From an archaeon (GTDB lineage Archaea; Nanobdellota; Nanobdellia; Woesearchaeales; GW2011-AR9): DNA of 38,347 nucleotides. Positions within the stretch are counted from its first letter, which is position 1; each line of letters starts with the position of its first letter. The stretch is taken from NCBI GenBank assembly GCA_030704845.1, contig JAUYKZ010000014.1:1-38347 (forward strand), written 5' to 3'. The translations under genes and the position numbers were made by a program. Below are positions 1-6,637 of the stretch, piece by piece. The notes beneath the pieces are model-generated. The model saw nothing but the letters and a program-made list of their open reading frames with translations. It was not told where the DNA came from and searched no databases.

Positions 1-142
1 ATATATAAAGTGCCAAAAATAAGTTCGAAAGCTTTGGCACTTTAGTATATACTGAACGAAAAGTATTTTTGTGAACTTTTCGTTGGTATATACAAACGCT
101 AAATGAATTAAGTTCCAAATTTCATTTAGCGTTGAGTATATT
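1..142. repeat. Tandem hairpin array (copy 1, cut by the window edge)
   Basis: Three perfect hairpins lie in a row. Hairpin A (7-43) has an 11-bp stem AAAGTGCCAAA, hairpin B (55-84) a 10-bp stem AACGAAAAGT, and hairpin C (95-133) a 13-bp stem AACGCTAAATGAA. They are separated by AGTATATAC-like spacers. Positions 1-50 are the exact reverse complement of the first half of the elements at 21499 and 23809, so this copy is inverted and probably continues to the left of the window. The loops of A and C share TAAGTTC(G/C)AAA although their stems differ. The function is unknown. Confidence 0.85.
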
Positions 143-182
143 TGTGAGAATATTGCCTAGATTACCTAAATCAAAAGATTTC

Positions 183-1415
183 CTAGCTTTCAGGTTTCTT
201 CAAAGTCGTTGCATGTACACCGCCGATAACCAGAATCATTAATGCAACTACAAACATAGAATGTTGTGGTCCAAAGAAAGAGATTATTGGTTCCGCAACT
301 AAATAACCTAGCATTGAACCACCCCCACTAAGCATAGATCTTAAAGATAAAATGCTTGCCCGCTGGTTTGACGGGATATATTTATGTAACGCAGACTGTC
401 CAACTGGACGTGTACCGCCTTCTCCAACTTGAAAGAAACAAAAAGCTCCAATAGCAACCGAAACCAAAGATGCAATACCTAAACCTAAAGCGGAGATTAC
501 AAATATTAAATAAAATAAGAATAAAGCTGCCGGAATACCTTTCCGATAAGACATCTTCTTAGAAATATAAGCTCCAAAGACTGCAAAGAAGGTAGATACT
601 GAAACAATTATTCCAAAATAATATACCGGAATATTAAGGATATCTTTAAAAAAAATCGGCCAGCTAACTTCAAATAAACTAAGCGGAAAACCCTTAAATA
701 GAATGATTAATAACAAAACGGATAAGATATTATGCTTATATGAATAAACAATTGCATCTTTAGATTGTTTTTTAATTTCATGAAACATTTTTTTAAATGA
801 AAATCTCTCTGGAGTAAAACCTCGTTCTTCCATATATTTTAGTAATAATAAGAATCCGATTAGATTAAACAAAGCTAACGCAAGCCAAATAAATTGTATA
901 TTAAAGTATGCTATTATTGAACCAACTATACCACCTATAACCCAACCAATCTTACCTACAATAAATCTAGTAGAGAAAATATTCGTTCTAGATCTCTCGT
1001 TGATATCATTCCCATTTAAGTCCGGTTGTTTTCCTAATCCTAAAGTATCAATAATCCAAGCATCATGTGTTCCAGACTGGAAAGTCCACCCAAGCATAGT
1101 TAAAGAATTTAAAGCTATTAACCAATAATAATTAGTTGTAAAAAAAGTTAAGGTAAAAGATATAGTTAACAATAAAAATGAAAAAATGATTGATTTCTTT
1201 CTACCAAAAGAATCGGCAAAGGCCCCCGTTGGAAATTCAGATAACAAAAGCATTACTTGCCCGGTTGCATATAAGGTAGTTACTTGAATTAATGATAATC
1301 CGATTGATAAGAAATAAACGATTTTTAATGTTCCCAAGATTGATCTTCTTGATTCGTTTATAAACTCAACAAGATAATAGACATAACTAGATTTTTTATG
1401 AAAGTCTAAATTCTG
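183..1415 (-). CDS. Major facilitator superfamily transporter
   Basis: This is a polytopic membrane protein of about 410 residues with roughly twelve hydrophobic segments. The loop between segments 2 and 3 carries MFS motif A (GAFADSFGRKK), which supports a proton-coupled or facilitative transporter of small molecules; the substrate cannot be read from sequence. The frame stays open to a TTG at 1472, but I prefer the ATG at 1415. The nearest minus-strand TATA box (about 1613-1625) lies on the far side of a 123-bp element inserted at 1477-1599. Without that insert, the TTG would sit only about 15 nt from the TATA box, too close for a normal start. The insert separates the gene from its ancestral promoter, so its expression may be altered. 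Confidence 0.85.
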   Translation of the reverse strand, partial: QNLDFHKKSSYVYYLVEFINESRRSILGTLKIVYFLSIGLSLIQVTTLYATGQVMLLLSEFPTGAFADSFGRKKSIIFSFLLLTISFTLTFFTTNYYWLIALNSLTMLGWTFQSGTHDAWIIDTLGLGKQPDLNGNDINERSRTNIFSTRFIVGKIGWVIGGIVGSIIAYFNIQFIWLALALFNLIGFLLLLKYMEERGFTPERFSFKKMFHEIKKQSKDAIVYSYKHNILSVLLLIILFKGFPLSLFEVSWPIFFKDILNIPVYYFGIIVSVSTFFAVFGAYISKKMSYRKGIPAALFLFYLIFVISALGLGIASLVSVAIGAFCFFQVGEGGTRPVGQSALHKYIPSNQRASILSLRSMLSGGGSMLGYLVAEPIISFFGPQHSMFVVALMILVIGGVHATTLKKPES

Positions 1416-1476
1416 CATACCCCAACGTACATTCTGCAATTTATTAATTCTTTGAAGATTTTTCTTCGACAACAGC

Positions 1477-1599
1477 GGCTAATATGAAACCCTCTTTATC
1501 TTTTGTATTAGCGCCATGTCGGAGACGAGGCGGGTACTCGTAAGAGTACGATATCCGCCGTGCTCTAATACAAAGATTATTGAGGGTTTCATATTAGCC
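1477..1599. mobile_element. MITE-like element, copy 1
   Basis: This 123-bp element has long imperfect terminal inverted repeats of about 35 bp that begin GGCTAATATGAAACCCTC. An inner nested hairpin pairs GGCGG with CCGCC and GTACTC with GAGTAC. It differs from copy 2 (2347-2469) by only two visible substitutions. The flanks GACAACAGC (1468-1476) and GACAATGGC (1600-1608) match at 7 of 9 positions and look like a decayed 9-bp target duplication. It encodes no protein. It lies between the divergent PHP and MFS genes, downstream of the TATA region they appear to share. Confidence 0.85.
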
Positions 1600-1612
1600 G
1601 ACAATGGCAATA

Positions 1613-1625
1613 CCTTTTTATAGTT
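1613..1625. promoter_or_regulatory. Shared TATA region for the divergent PHP and MFS genes
   Basis: The sequence CCTTTTTATAG reads as a TATA box on the plus strand about 25-30 nt before the PHP start codon. On the minus strand the same bases read CTATAAAAAGG, facing the MFS gene. MITE copy 1 lies between this box and the MFS gene only. Confidence 0.55.
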
Positions 1626-1644
1626 CTGTTTTCCCAGAAGTTTT

Positions 1645-2352
1645 ATGCTAAAAGCAGAATTGCATACTCACATCAATGAAGATCCTAAAGATAATAAATT
1701 TATCAGATATTCAGGAAAAGAGCTAGTTGATAAAGCAATCCTAAAAAAGTTTGACGTTCTTGCAATTACTTGCCATAATTTAGTTTACCAAAATCCAGAA
1801 TTAAAAGATTACGCTAAAAATCGCGGTTTGATTTTAATATATGGCATTGAAAGAGATGTTGAAGAAAAACATGTTTTAATGTATAATATAACCCAAGATG
1901 AAGCTGAAAAAATAAATTCTTTTCAAGATCTTGCTCTGATAAGAAAACAAAAACCAGAAATTTTAACAATCGCGGCCCACCCAGTTTATTGGGGACCTTC
2001 CTGTTTAAGAAAAAATATTATCAAACATTTGAATCTATTTGATGCTTGGGAATATTCTTTTTTTCATACCAAGATAATTAATCCAAACAAAAAACTTCTC
2101 ACTCTCGCTAAGAAACATAATAAACCCGTTGTGGGAAATTCTGATGTCCATGTCATCCATGATTTAGGGAGAACTTATTCTTTAATTGATTCTGAAAAAG
2201 ATGAACAAGCTGTGTTATCTGCAATCAAAGAAGGAAAAGTACGGTATGTAACCAATCCTCTTAATCATCGAGAATTTTTCCACATCGCTTGGAAAGCAGT
2301 TATTTCTACAGCGAGACATCAAGTTAAAAAGAGATGGAAGAAAGAGGGCTAA
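1645..2352 (+). CDS. PHP-domain metal-dependent phosphoesterase
   Basis: This 235-residue protein has the ordered metal-binding motifs of the PHP (polymerase and histidinol phosphatase) superfamily: ELHTH at residues 5-9, ITCHN near 42, GIERD near 67, AAHPV near 111 and NSDVH near 165. It is probably a trinuclear-metal phosphoesterase of unknown substrate. A TATA box 25-30 nt upstream makes the transcript effectively leaderless. The 3' end is disturbed. MITE copy 2 inserted just before the stop codon, so the protein now ends W-K-K-E-G with the stop inside the element; removing the element and one target duplication restores W-K-K-E followed directly by TAA. The gene is flanked by MITE copies on both sides. 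Confidence 0.85.
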   Translation: MLKAELHTHINEDPKDNKFIRYSGKELVDKAILKKFDVLAITCHNLVYQNPELKDYAKNRGLILIYGIERDVEEKHVLMYNITQDEAEKINSFQDLALIRKQKPEILTIAAHPVYWGPSCLRKNIIKHLNLFDAWEYSFFHTKIINPNKKLLTLAKKHNKPVVGNSDVHVIHDLGRTYSLIDSEKDEQAVLSAIKEGKVRYVTNPLNHREFFHIAWKAVISTARHQVKKRWKKEG

Positions 2353-2469
2353 TATGAAACCCTCTTTATCTTTTGTATTAGCGCCCTGTCGGAGACGAGG
2401 CGGGTACTCGTAAGAGTACGATATCCGCCGTGCTCTAATACAAAGATTATTGGGGGTTTCATATTAGCC
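2347..2469. mobile_element. MITE-like element, copy 2, with perfect 9-bp target duplication
   Basis: This 123-bp element is nearly identical to copy 1 and in the same orientation. It is bounded by exact direct repeats AAGAAAGAG at 2338-2346 and 2470-2478. Its ends are GGCT and AGCC with terminal inverted repeats of about 35 bp. It overlaps the last codon and stop of the PHP gene and ends just before the promoter of the next gene. A 9-bp duplication is known from several DDE transposase families, but no transposase is present here, so mobilisation would have to be in trans. Confidence 0.92.
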
Positions 2470-2482
2470 AAGAAAGAGTAAA

Positions 2483-2493
2483 CCTTTATATAC
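2483..2493 (+). promoter_or_regulatory. TATA box for the gene at 2516
   Basis: CCTTTATATAC lies about 25-30 nt before the ATG at 2516, which implies a nearly leaderless transcript. It follows immediately after the MITE copy 2 target duplication and the ancestral PHP stop codon. Confidence 0.55.
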
Positions 2494-2515
2494 GTCTTCT
2501 CCCTAACTAAATCAT

Positions 2516-3130
2516 ATGCCCGGCACCAAAATAGACAAATCCCGCCTAATTAATGTTTTTGGCGGAAGTTCATTGCGGATTAAATATAAAGATGTTTTCA
2601 GCATAGACGAGTTATACATTGCCATGATGGAATGGCTTAGAGAATATGGTTGGAAGGATTATTATGAAGATTCCGATGAACTTTGGGAAACATTCTATAG
2701 TGAGAAAGTGGGCAGTGGCGGAGCGAAAAACATTACAATTTGGTGGAGATTACAACGGAAACCAAATAATGCCGAACAAATTCATTATTACCTTGATGTA
2801 GATTTTATGTCTTTTGCCGTTGTGCCAACAGAAGTAATTAAAGACGGACATAAGATAAGCACATTCAAAGGCGAATTAGAAATTACAATCAATGGTTTCG
2901 TTGATAAAAAGTATCTTGACACGTTAGATAAAAATTCTCTTCTTAAAACCATGAAAGAATTCTTTGTTCGTGATGTCTATGATCCGGGACCTTTTGTAAA
3001 AGAACTTTATCAAGAACTTTATGCTTTTCAGAACTTTATCAAACAATGGTTCAAGATGAAAAGATATTTACCTTATCAAGAAACTAAAGGATTCTTTCCA
3101 AGCCATTCCTGGCCGACTCATCAAAAGTGA
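2516..3130 (+). CDS. Conserved-looking protein of unknown function
   Basis: I do not recognise this 204-residue soluble protein. It has no signal peptide and no membrane segment. It is rich in aromatic residues (many Trp and Tyr, for example EWLREYGWKDYY and ITIWWRLQRKP) and alternates predicted strands with a helical C-terminal third (KELYQELYAFQNFIKQWFK). The ATG follows a TATA box by about 25 nt. The gene ends one base before the converging tRNA-Thr gene, so the two convergent transcripts have almost no spacer. A DPANN-restricted family is my inference. Confidence 0.75.
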   Translation: MPGTKIDKSRLINVFGGSSLRIKYKDVFSIDELYIAMMEWLREYGWKDYYEDSDELWETFYSEKVGSGGAKNITIWWRLQRKPNNAEQIHYYLDVDFMSFAVVPTEVIKDGHKISTFKGELEITINGFVDKKYLDTLDKNSLLKTMKEFFVRDVYDPGPFVKELYQELYAFQNFIKQWFKMKRYLPYQETKGFFPSHSWPTHQK

Positions 3131-3131
3131 G

Positions 3132-3253
3132 AGCCCCGGGGGAGATTTGAACTCCCGACCTCCTGATTGCTTAATGTGCTTTTTTATGCTTTTGTAAACA
3201 CACCAGCGAGTGCACCATACAAGTCAGGTGCTATACCGCTAAGCCACCGGGGC
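3132..3253 (-). tRNA. tRNA-Thr(TGT) with a 50-nt intron
   Basis: The acceptor stem is GCCCCGG/CCGGGGC with discriminator T. The T arm is GGGAG-TTCAAAT-CTCCC and the anticodon stem is CCTGA/TCAGG. The spliced anticodon loop CTTGTAA gives anticodon TGT. An intron of about 50 nt (3168-3217) sits at the canonical 37/38 position. Loop bases CTTG can pair with TAAG near the intron 3' end and GTGC with GCAC inside it, as expected for a bulge-helix-bulge cut by the archaeal splicing endonuclease. CCA is not encoded. The spliced length is 72 nt. A minus-strand TATA-like box lies at about 3277-3289. Confidence 0.9.
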
Positions 3254-3276
3254 GTAGGTCTCTGAGAAAGAGAATC

Positions 3277-3289
3277 ATTTATTAAGTTT
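3277..3289 (-). promoter_or_regulatory. TATA-like box of tRNA-Thr
   Basis: Read on the minus strand, AACTTAATAAATG lies 24-36 nt before the first base of the tRNA, the usual distance for an archaeal promoter. Confidence 0.4.
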
Positions 3290-3358
3290 TTGGCCGGAAG
3301 ATCTACTTATTCAAATAATATCAAAAATAACCCAATAAGAACATGACAATACAGAAAG

Positions 3359-3369
3359 TTATTTAAAAT
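3359..3369 (+). promoter_or_regulatory. TATA box of the DUF504/pilin operon
   Basis: TTATTTAAAAT lies about 30 nt before a GAGGTG ribosome-binding-like sequence (3397-3402), placing the start of transcription near 3388. Confidence 0.5.
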
Positions 3370-3399
3370 AAAGAAACTTACTGATTCTTAGAAAAAGAG

Positions 3400-3861
3400 G
3401 TGTTAACTATCGTATTGCGAGAGCAAGATAAACATTTTTTAGCTTCATTATACGCAGCGGTAGCTGTAATCTTTGCATGGAAAGGTATTTGGGAAGGGAT
3501 TTATGTAATTCCAATAATTAGTGATTATATCGGCGATCCATTTGTATTTCTCTTCATTGGTTTAACTATGCTTACGTTCTCTGGATTAATCTTTAAAGAA
3601 TTTGATCCATTTGGAGGTTTAGAAAAATCAACCACCAAAATTATTAATGAAGTACATAATCATCCTGAGAAAAAACAGTTTATAATTAAATATTATGATA
3701 AAATAAAAAAGAAGAACATTACCCTTAATCCCGCATCAATCGTTAAAGTTGAACGTGGAGCAATTATTGTAAAACTTGCCGGCCAAAAAAAAGAAATATT
3801 TATTCCAAATCACCGGGTAACTGAAGTACTGTATAAAGGAAAACAGTACTGGAGACTCTAA
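3400..3861 (+). CDS. Membrane-anchored DUF504/MJ1316-like protein 1
   Basis: This protein of about 153 residues has two N-terminal membrane segments (about 12-32 and 46-64). They are followed by a 70-residue soluble domain with a predicted beta-rich pattern ending in IFIPNHRVTEV and a terminal Y-W. That pattern resembles the DUF504/MJ1316 domain, implicated in recognition of RNA cyclic-phosphate ends, but I assign it by eye only. The start is uncertain. GTG at 3400 overlaps the GAGGTG ribosome-binding-like sequence, and a TTG at 3415 is an alternative. It is the first gene of a tight operon and is paralogous to the next gene one base downstream. Confidence 0.75.
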   Translation: MLTIVLREQDKHFLASLYAAVAVIFAWKGIWEGIYVIPIISDYIGDPFVFLFIGLTMLTFSGLIFKEFDPFGGLEKSTTKIINEVHNHPEKKQFIIKYYDKIKKKNITLNPASIVKVERGAIIVKLAGQKKEIFIPNHRVTEVLYKGKQYWRL

Positions 3862-3862
3862 G

Positions 3863-4300
3863 ATGGTATCAATGGATGAATTAAAAAGAGCTTTCTGGTT
3901 TTTGTTTGGGGTACTTGGAGTTGTATTTTTTTGGACTGGAGTTTGGGATGGAATTGGAAATCTGTGGTATCTTGAAAATCCTCTAGTAAGTCTTTTGGTT
4001 GGTATCTTTCTGCTTGGTATTTCAAAATTCATTTTACGTGGAGCTGATCCGTTCTGGGGCGGTGAAGAAAATAAGGTCATAAGAGCTGTTCAGAAAGTTA
4101 AAAGACATAAGAAAAATCATGAGTTCGATATTAAATTTAAAGATAAAACAAAACATAGAACACAATCTATAAAAGCAAGTAAACTGAAGGATATTGAAAA
4201 AGGGTTCATGGTTTTGGTTGAAGAAGGTAAAGAAATGTTTATACCAGTCCATAAAGTAAAAGAAATTACTCGTAATGGAAAAACGCATTGGAAAAGATAA
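3863..4300 (+). CDS. Membrane-anchored DUF504/MJ1316-like protein 2
   Basis: This 145-residue protein has the same layout as its upstream neighbour: two N-terminal membrane segments (about 10-28 and 42-58), then a GADPFWGG turn like the neighbour's FDPFGG, then a soluble domain ending MFIPVHKVKEI and a Trp. The pair evidently arose by duplication. The conserved I-P-x-H-(K/R)-V core is the best link to the DUF504/MJ1316 family. ATG at 3863 is used here; ATG at 3872 is also possible. It lies 1 nt after gene 1 and 2 nt before the pilin-like gene, so the three are probably co-transcribed. Confidence 0.75.
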   Translation: MVSMDELKRAFWFLFGVLGVVFFWTGVWDGIGNLWYLENPLVSLLVGIFLLGISKFILRGADPFWGGEENKVIRAVQKVKRHKKNHEFDIKFKDKTKHRTQSIKASKLKDIEKGFMVLVEEGKEMFIPVHKVKEITRNGKTHWKR

Positions 4301-4302
4301 AT

Positions 4303-4764
4303 ATGAAAGATAAAAAAGGTATTACACCAATCATGGCAACAGTACTGTTATTATCATTTGCCGTAGCTATTGGTGTTGTCGTAATGAATTTTGGACGTGC
4401 TCAAGTAGAAGAATCTGCTGAATGTCCAGTGGATATTGGTTTAAAATTAGCAGAAATCAGTGGCCAGAAACAGTTATGTTATAATGCTGGAAGTAAACAA
4501 GTTAAATTTACTATTGAGAATGGTGTGAACACGGAAGTTAAAGGAATAATCGTGAATATTATTGGCGCTCAGGAAGCAAAATCCTTTGATATTCCAAGTG
4601 CAAGCATGATTAAGTTAGGCAATTATTTAGGAAATGTTAATTATGATAGCGGAATTTCAGGAGATATCAAGCAGGTTAAAATTACTCCAAAAGTTGTTCT
4701 TTACGACCAAGAACAAATTTGTGTGGAACAAGCGTTAGTTGTCGAGAATCTTAAAGGATGCTAG
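4303..4764 (+). CDS. Type IV pilin-like secreted protein
   Basis: This 153-residue protein begins with a class III signal. Short charged MKDKKG is followed by ITPIMATVLLLSFAVAIGVV, the pattern of archaeal pilin N-terminal domains cleaved after Gly by an EppA/PibD-type prepilin peptidase. The remainder is a predicted beta-rich extracellular domain with four Cys that could form disulfides. The ATG at 4303 is chosen because it gives the canonical short leader and lies 2 nt after the upstream stop. It sits third in an operon with two membrane-anchored DUF504-like proteins; no pilus ATPase or platform gene is nearby. Confidence 0.8.
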   Translation: MKDKKGITPIMATVLLLSFAVAIGVVVMNFGRAQVEESAECPVDIGLKLAEISGQKQLCYNAGSKQVKFTIENGVNTEVKGIIVNIIGAQEAKSFDIPSASMIKLGNYLGNVNYDSGISGDIKQVKITPKVVLYDQEQICVEQALVVENLKGC

Positions 4765-4795
4765 TTTTCCCATTTAAGTCATTTCTTATCAGAAA

Positions 4796-4806
4796 CATTA
4801 AATAAG
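4796..4806 (+). promoter_or_regulatory. TATA box of the NFACT-R gene
   Basis: CATTAAATAAG lies 23-33 nt before the ATG at 4829. Its position shows that the short NFACT-R gene has its own start and is not the tail of a longer reading frame. Confidence 0.5.
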
Positions 4807-4828
4807 TCCCACTTTTTTATATTAGATT

Positions 4829-5614
4829 ATGCAAGTAGAATTTAATCTTCAAAAATCAGTAGATGAAAACGCTGGCCGATACTTTGATCTAGCTAAGAAA
4901 GCAAAGAAAAAACTGGAAGGAGCTAAAGTAGCTCTTAATGAAAGTAAGAATAAATTAAAAGAGTTAGAAAAACAAGAAGAAAAATTCTGGAAAGAAGAAG
5001 AAAAGAAACAAGAAAAAAGGCAACGTAAACGAGAATGGTATGAGCAATTTCATTGGTTTTTTTCTTCAGAAGGATTTCTTTGTATTGGCGGAAAAGATGC
5101 AACGTCTAATGAGATGATTATAAAAAAACATACCGAAATGGGAGATCTCGTCTTTCATACTGATATGGCTGGATCACCTTTCTTTGTAATCAAAAATGGA
5201 CAAGAGGCTGGTGAAAAAACTATCGCCGAAACTGCTCAAGCTGTAGCTGCAAATTCAAGAGCCTGGAAACTGGGCCATGGTAATGTGGATGTGTTTTATG
5301 TTAACCCAGAACAAGTAAGCAAAGAAGCTAAACCAGGTGAACATCTTTCCAAAGGAAGTTTCATGGTATATGGTAAGACCAACTATCTTCATCCTCAACT
5401 TGAATTTGCTATTGGTCTAGTTGAGAAAGATATTATTGGCGGACCAGTTGACGCCATTTCTTCAAAAACTAAAAATTTTGTGATTGTTATACCTGGAAGA
5501 GAAAAGAAAAGTGCACTAGCCAAGAAAATTAAATCTTTATTGAAAAGCGGAGATTTAGACGACATTATTAAATTTCTGCCTGCTGGTGGTGGAGATTTAA
5601 AGAAGAAAAGATAA
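4829..5614 (+). CDS. Shortened RqcH/NEMF-type protein (coiled coil plus NFACT-R)
   Basis: This 261-residue protein starts with a charged coiled coil (about 15-75) and continues with an NFACT-R (DUF814) domain: SSEGFLCIGGKDATSNEM, then FHTDMAGSPFFVIK, then a Lys-rich tail. Full-length archaeal RqcH/NEMF, which rescues stalled 50S subunits and adds C-terminal tails, is more than twice as long and begins with an NFACT-N domain. That domain is absent here and the gene has its own TATA box 25-30 nt upstream, so this looks like a genuine short form. Standalone NFACT-R proteins are known; a role in ribosome quality control or RNA processing is inferred. Confidence 0.85.
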   Translation: MQVEFNLQKSVDENAGRYFDLAKKAKKKLEGAKVALNESKNKLKELEKQEEKFWKEEEKKQEKRQRKREWYEQFHWFFSSEGFLCIGGKDATSNEMIIKKHTEMGDLVFHTDMAGSPFFVIKNGQEAGEKTIAETAQAVAANSRAWKLGHGNVDVFYVNPEQVSKEAKPGEHLSKGSFMVYGKTNYLHPQLEFAIGLVEKDIIGGPVDAISSKTKNFVIVIPGREKKSALAKKIKSLLKSGDLDDIIKFLPAGGGDLKKKR

Positions 5615-5624
5615 TAAATAATTT

Positions 5625-6359
5625 CTATTCACAAGGCCACATTAAACGAATTGGGAAATTGTCTATGTCATACCTTTCTCCAAGAACGTTCTCAAAAAGG
5701 TATGTTTTCTCTTTATAACTTAATTGGAATACTGCGCCTAAGTAAGTTGGTACAATTACATCTTTCTGTTCACCAACGTCTCTTATTTGAATTATTTTAT
5801 CTTGTGCTTGCCTACCGAAAGTATAACCTCTACTTCGAGTATATTGATACGGATTATTATCTGCACTAAATATTGTCGTTAATTCTAATGGTCGATTACA
5901 TTCTGTTCCTTTTGAACAAGGATATCTAACCATGAGCCCATAATTGTCTTTAGTAAAATCAGTCGTACTCATAAATCCAACGTTAACATCTCCCCTTTCA
6001 AGAATAGAAAGAGCTCTTTCTGTAACCGGAAGATTACTAGTTAAACCGTTATCTTCGTTAAGAAAGAATGCTGTATTTGTTTCACTATCAGTCCCATCAT
6101 ATTTAAAAATGATTCCGTCAACTAACGCTCTTCCACCTTTAAAATAAGTTTGACCACATGTTAATGGTACAACTTCGATTAATTCTTTGGGAGATTCTTT
6201 TTCTTCTTGAACTATCGGTTCTTCTGGTATGAATGGTTCAGAAACAATAGATTCTTCGGGTAATTGAATTGCTTCTCCAGTAGATGGAGTTGTTTTTGAA
6301 GAACAAGCTACTAAGAACAAAGCAAGGATAATTATAACTAATGCTAAGAATTTTTTCAT
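5625..6359 (-). CDS. Predicted lipoprotein of unknown function
   Basis: This 244-residue protein has a short basic N-terminus, a hydrophobic stretch and the lipobox LVAC, so Cys19 is probably lipidated on the outer face of the membrane. A Pro/Glu-rich linker (about 25-62) leads to a globular domain with Cys at about 68, 148, 154 and 243. I do not recognise the domain. A ribosome-binding-like AGGTGA lies just before the ATG. The gene faces away from the tRNA-Arg gene and shares its upstream region. Confidence 0.8.
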   Translation of the reverse strand: MKKFLALVIIILALFLVACSSKTTPSTGEAIQLPEESIVSEPFIPEEPIVQEEKESPKELIEVVPLTCGQTYFKGGRALVDGIIFKYDGTDSETNTAFFLNEDNGLTSNLPVTERALSILERGDVNVGFMSTTDFTKDNYGLMVRYPCSKGTECNRPLELTTIFSADNNPYQYTRSRGYTFGRQAQDKIIQIRDVGEQKDVIVPTYLGAVFQLSYKEKTYLFENVLGERYDIDNFPIRLMWPCE

Positions 6360-6434
6360 CTATTCACCTAATACTTAGTAGAATACCTTTGTTTATATAT
6401 TTTACTTAGTTTTTATAATTTTAAGACACATAAC

Positions 6435-6446
6435 CTTTTAAATAAT
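6435..6446 (+). promoter_or_regulatory. TATA box of tRNA-Arg
   Basis: CTTTTAAATAAT lies 22-33 nt before the first base of the tRNA. Confidence 0.5.
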
Positions 6447-6467
6447 CACTTTTTATAACTATTGTAT

Positions 6468-6556
6468 GCCCTTGTCGTCTAGCCCGGACAGGACGTGAGC
6501 TTGCGGCCAGTAATGACAAAAAGCTTGAAACCGGGGTTCGAATCCCCGCGAGGGCA
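6468..6556 (+). tRNA. tRNA-Arg(GCG) with a 15-nt intron
   Basis: The acceptor stem is GCCCTTG/CGAGGGC with discriminator A. The D stem is GTCT/GGAC, the T arm CGGGG-TTCGAAT-CCCCG, and the anticodon stem TGAGC/GCTTG. The 22 nt between the anticodon stem halves are resolved by removing 15 nt (6507-6521) at the 37/38 position, leaving loop TTGCGGA and anticodon GCG. A20 in the D loop fits arginine identity. The 3' splice site lies in an AAA bulge next to CAA, which can pair with TTG. CCA is not encoded. If the intron boundary were shifted the anticodon would change, so the identity is less certain than the tRNA call. Confidence 0.8.
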
Positions 6557-6585
6557 TGAATAAACTGAAATGACCACGTGGGGCC

Positions 6586-6606
6586 CAAAAATCAAAATGA
6601 TTTTTG
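6586..6606. terminator. Hairpin downstream of tRNA-Arg
   Basis: CAAAAATCA pairs with TGATTTTTG (9 bp, 3-nt loop). It lies between the tRNA and the convergent zinc-protein gene and could end transcription from either side. A CCTCGCGAGG palindrome and a short T-tract follow at 6611-6627. Confidence 0.4.
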
Positions 6607-6637
6607 TTTGCCTCGCGAGGGCATTTTTATTAGAATT

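Noticed and set aside
1-142. CRISPR-like array at the left edge
   Set aside because: The units are self-complementary hairpins with different sequences, not identical direct repeats separated by unique spacers, and no cas gene is present.
1477-2469. Composite transposon carrying the PHP gene
   Set aside because: The two MITE copies each have their own, different flanking duplication, so they inserted separately.
4765-5614. Frameshifted full-length RqcH
   Set aside because: No NFACT-N sequence is visible upstream, and a TATA box sits at the right distance before the short gene.
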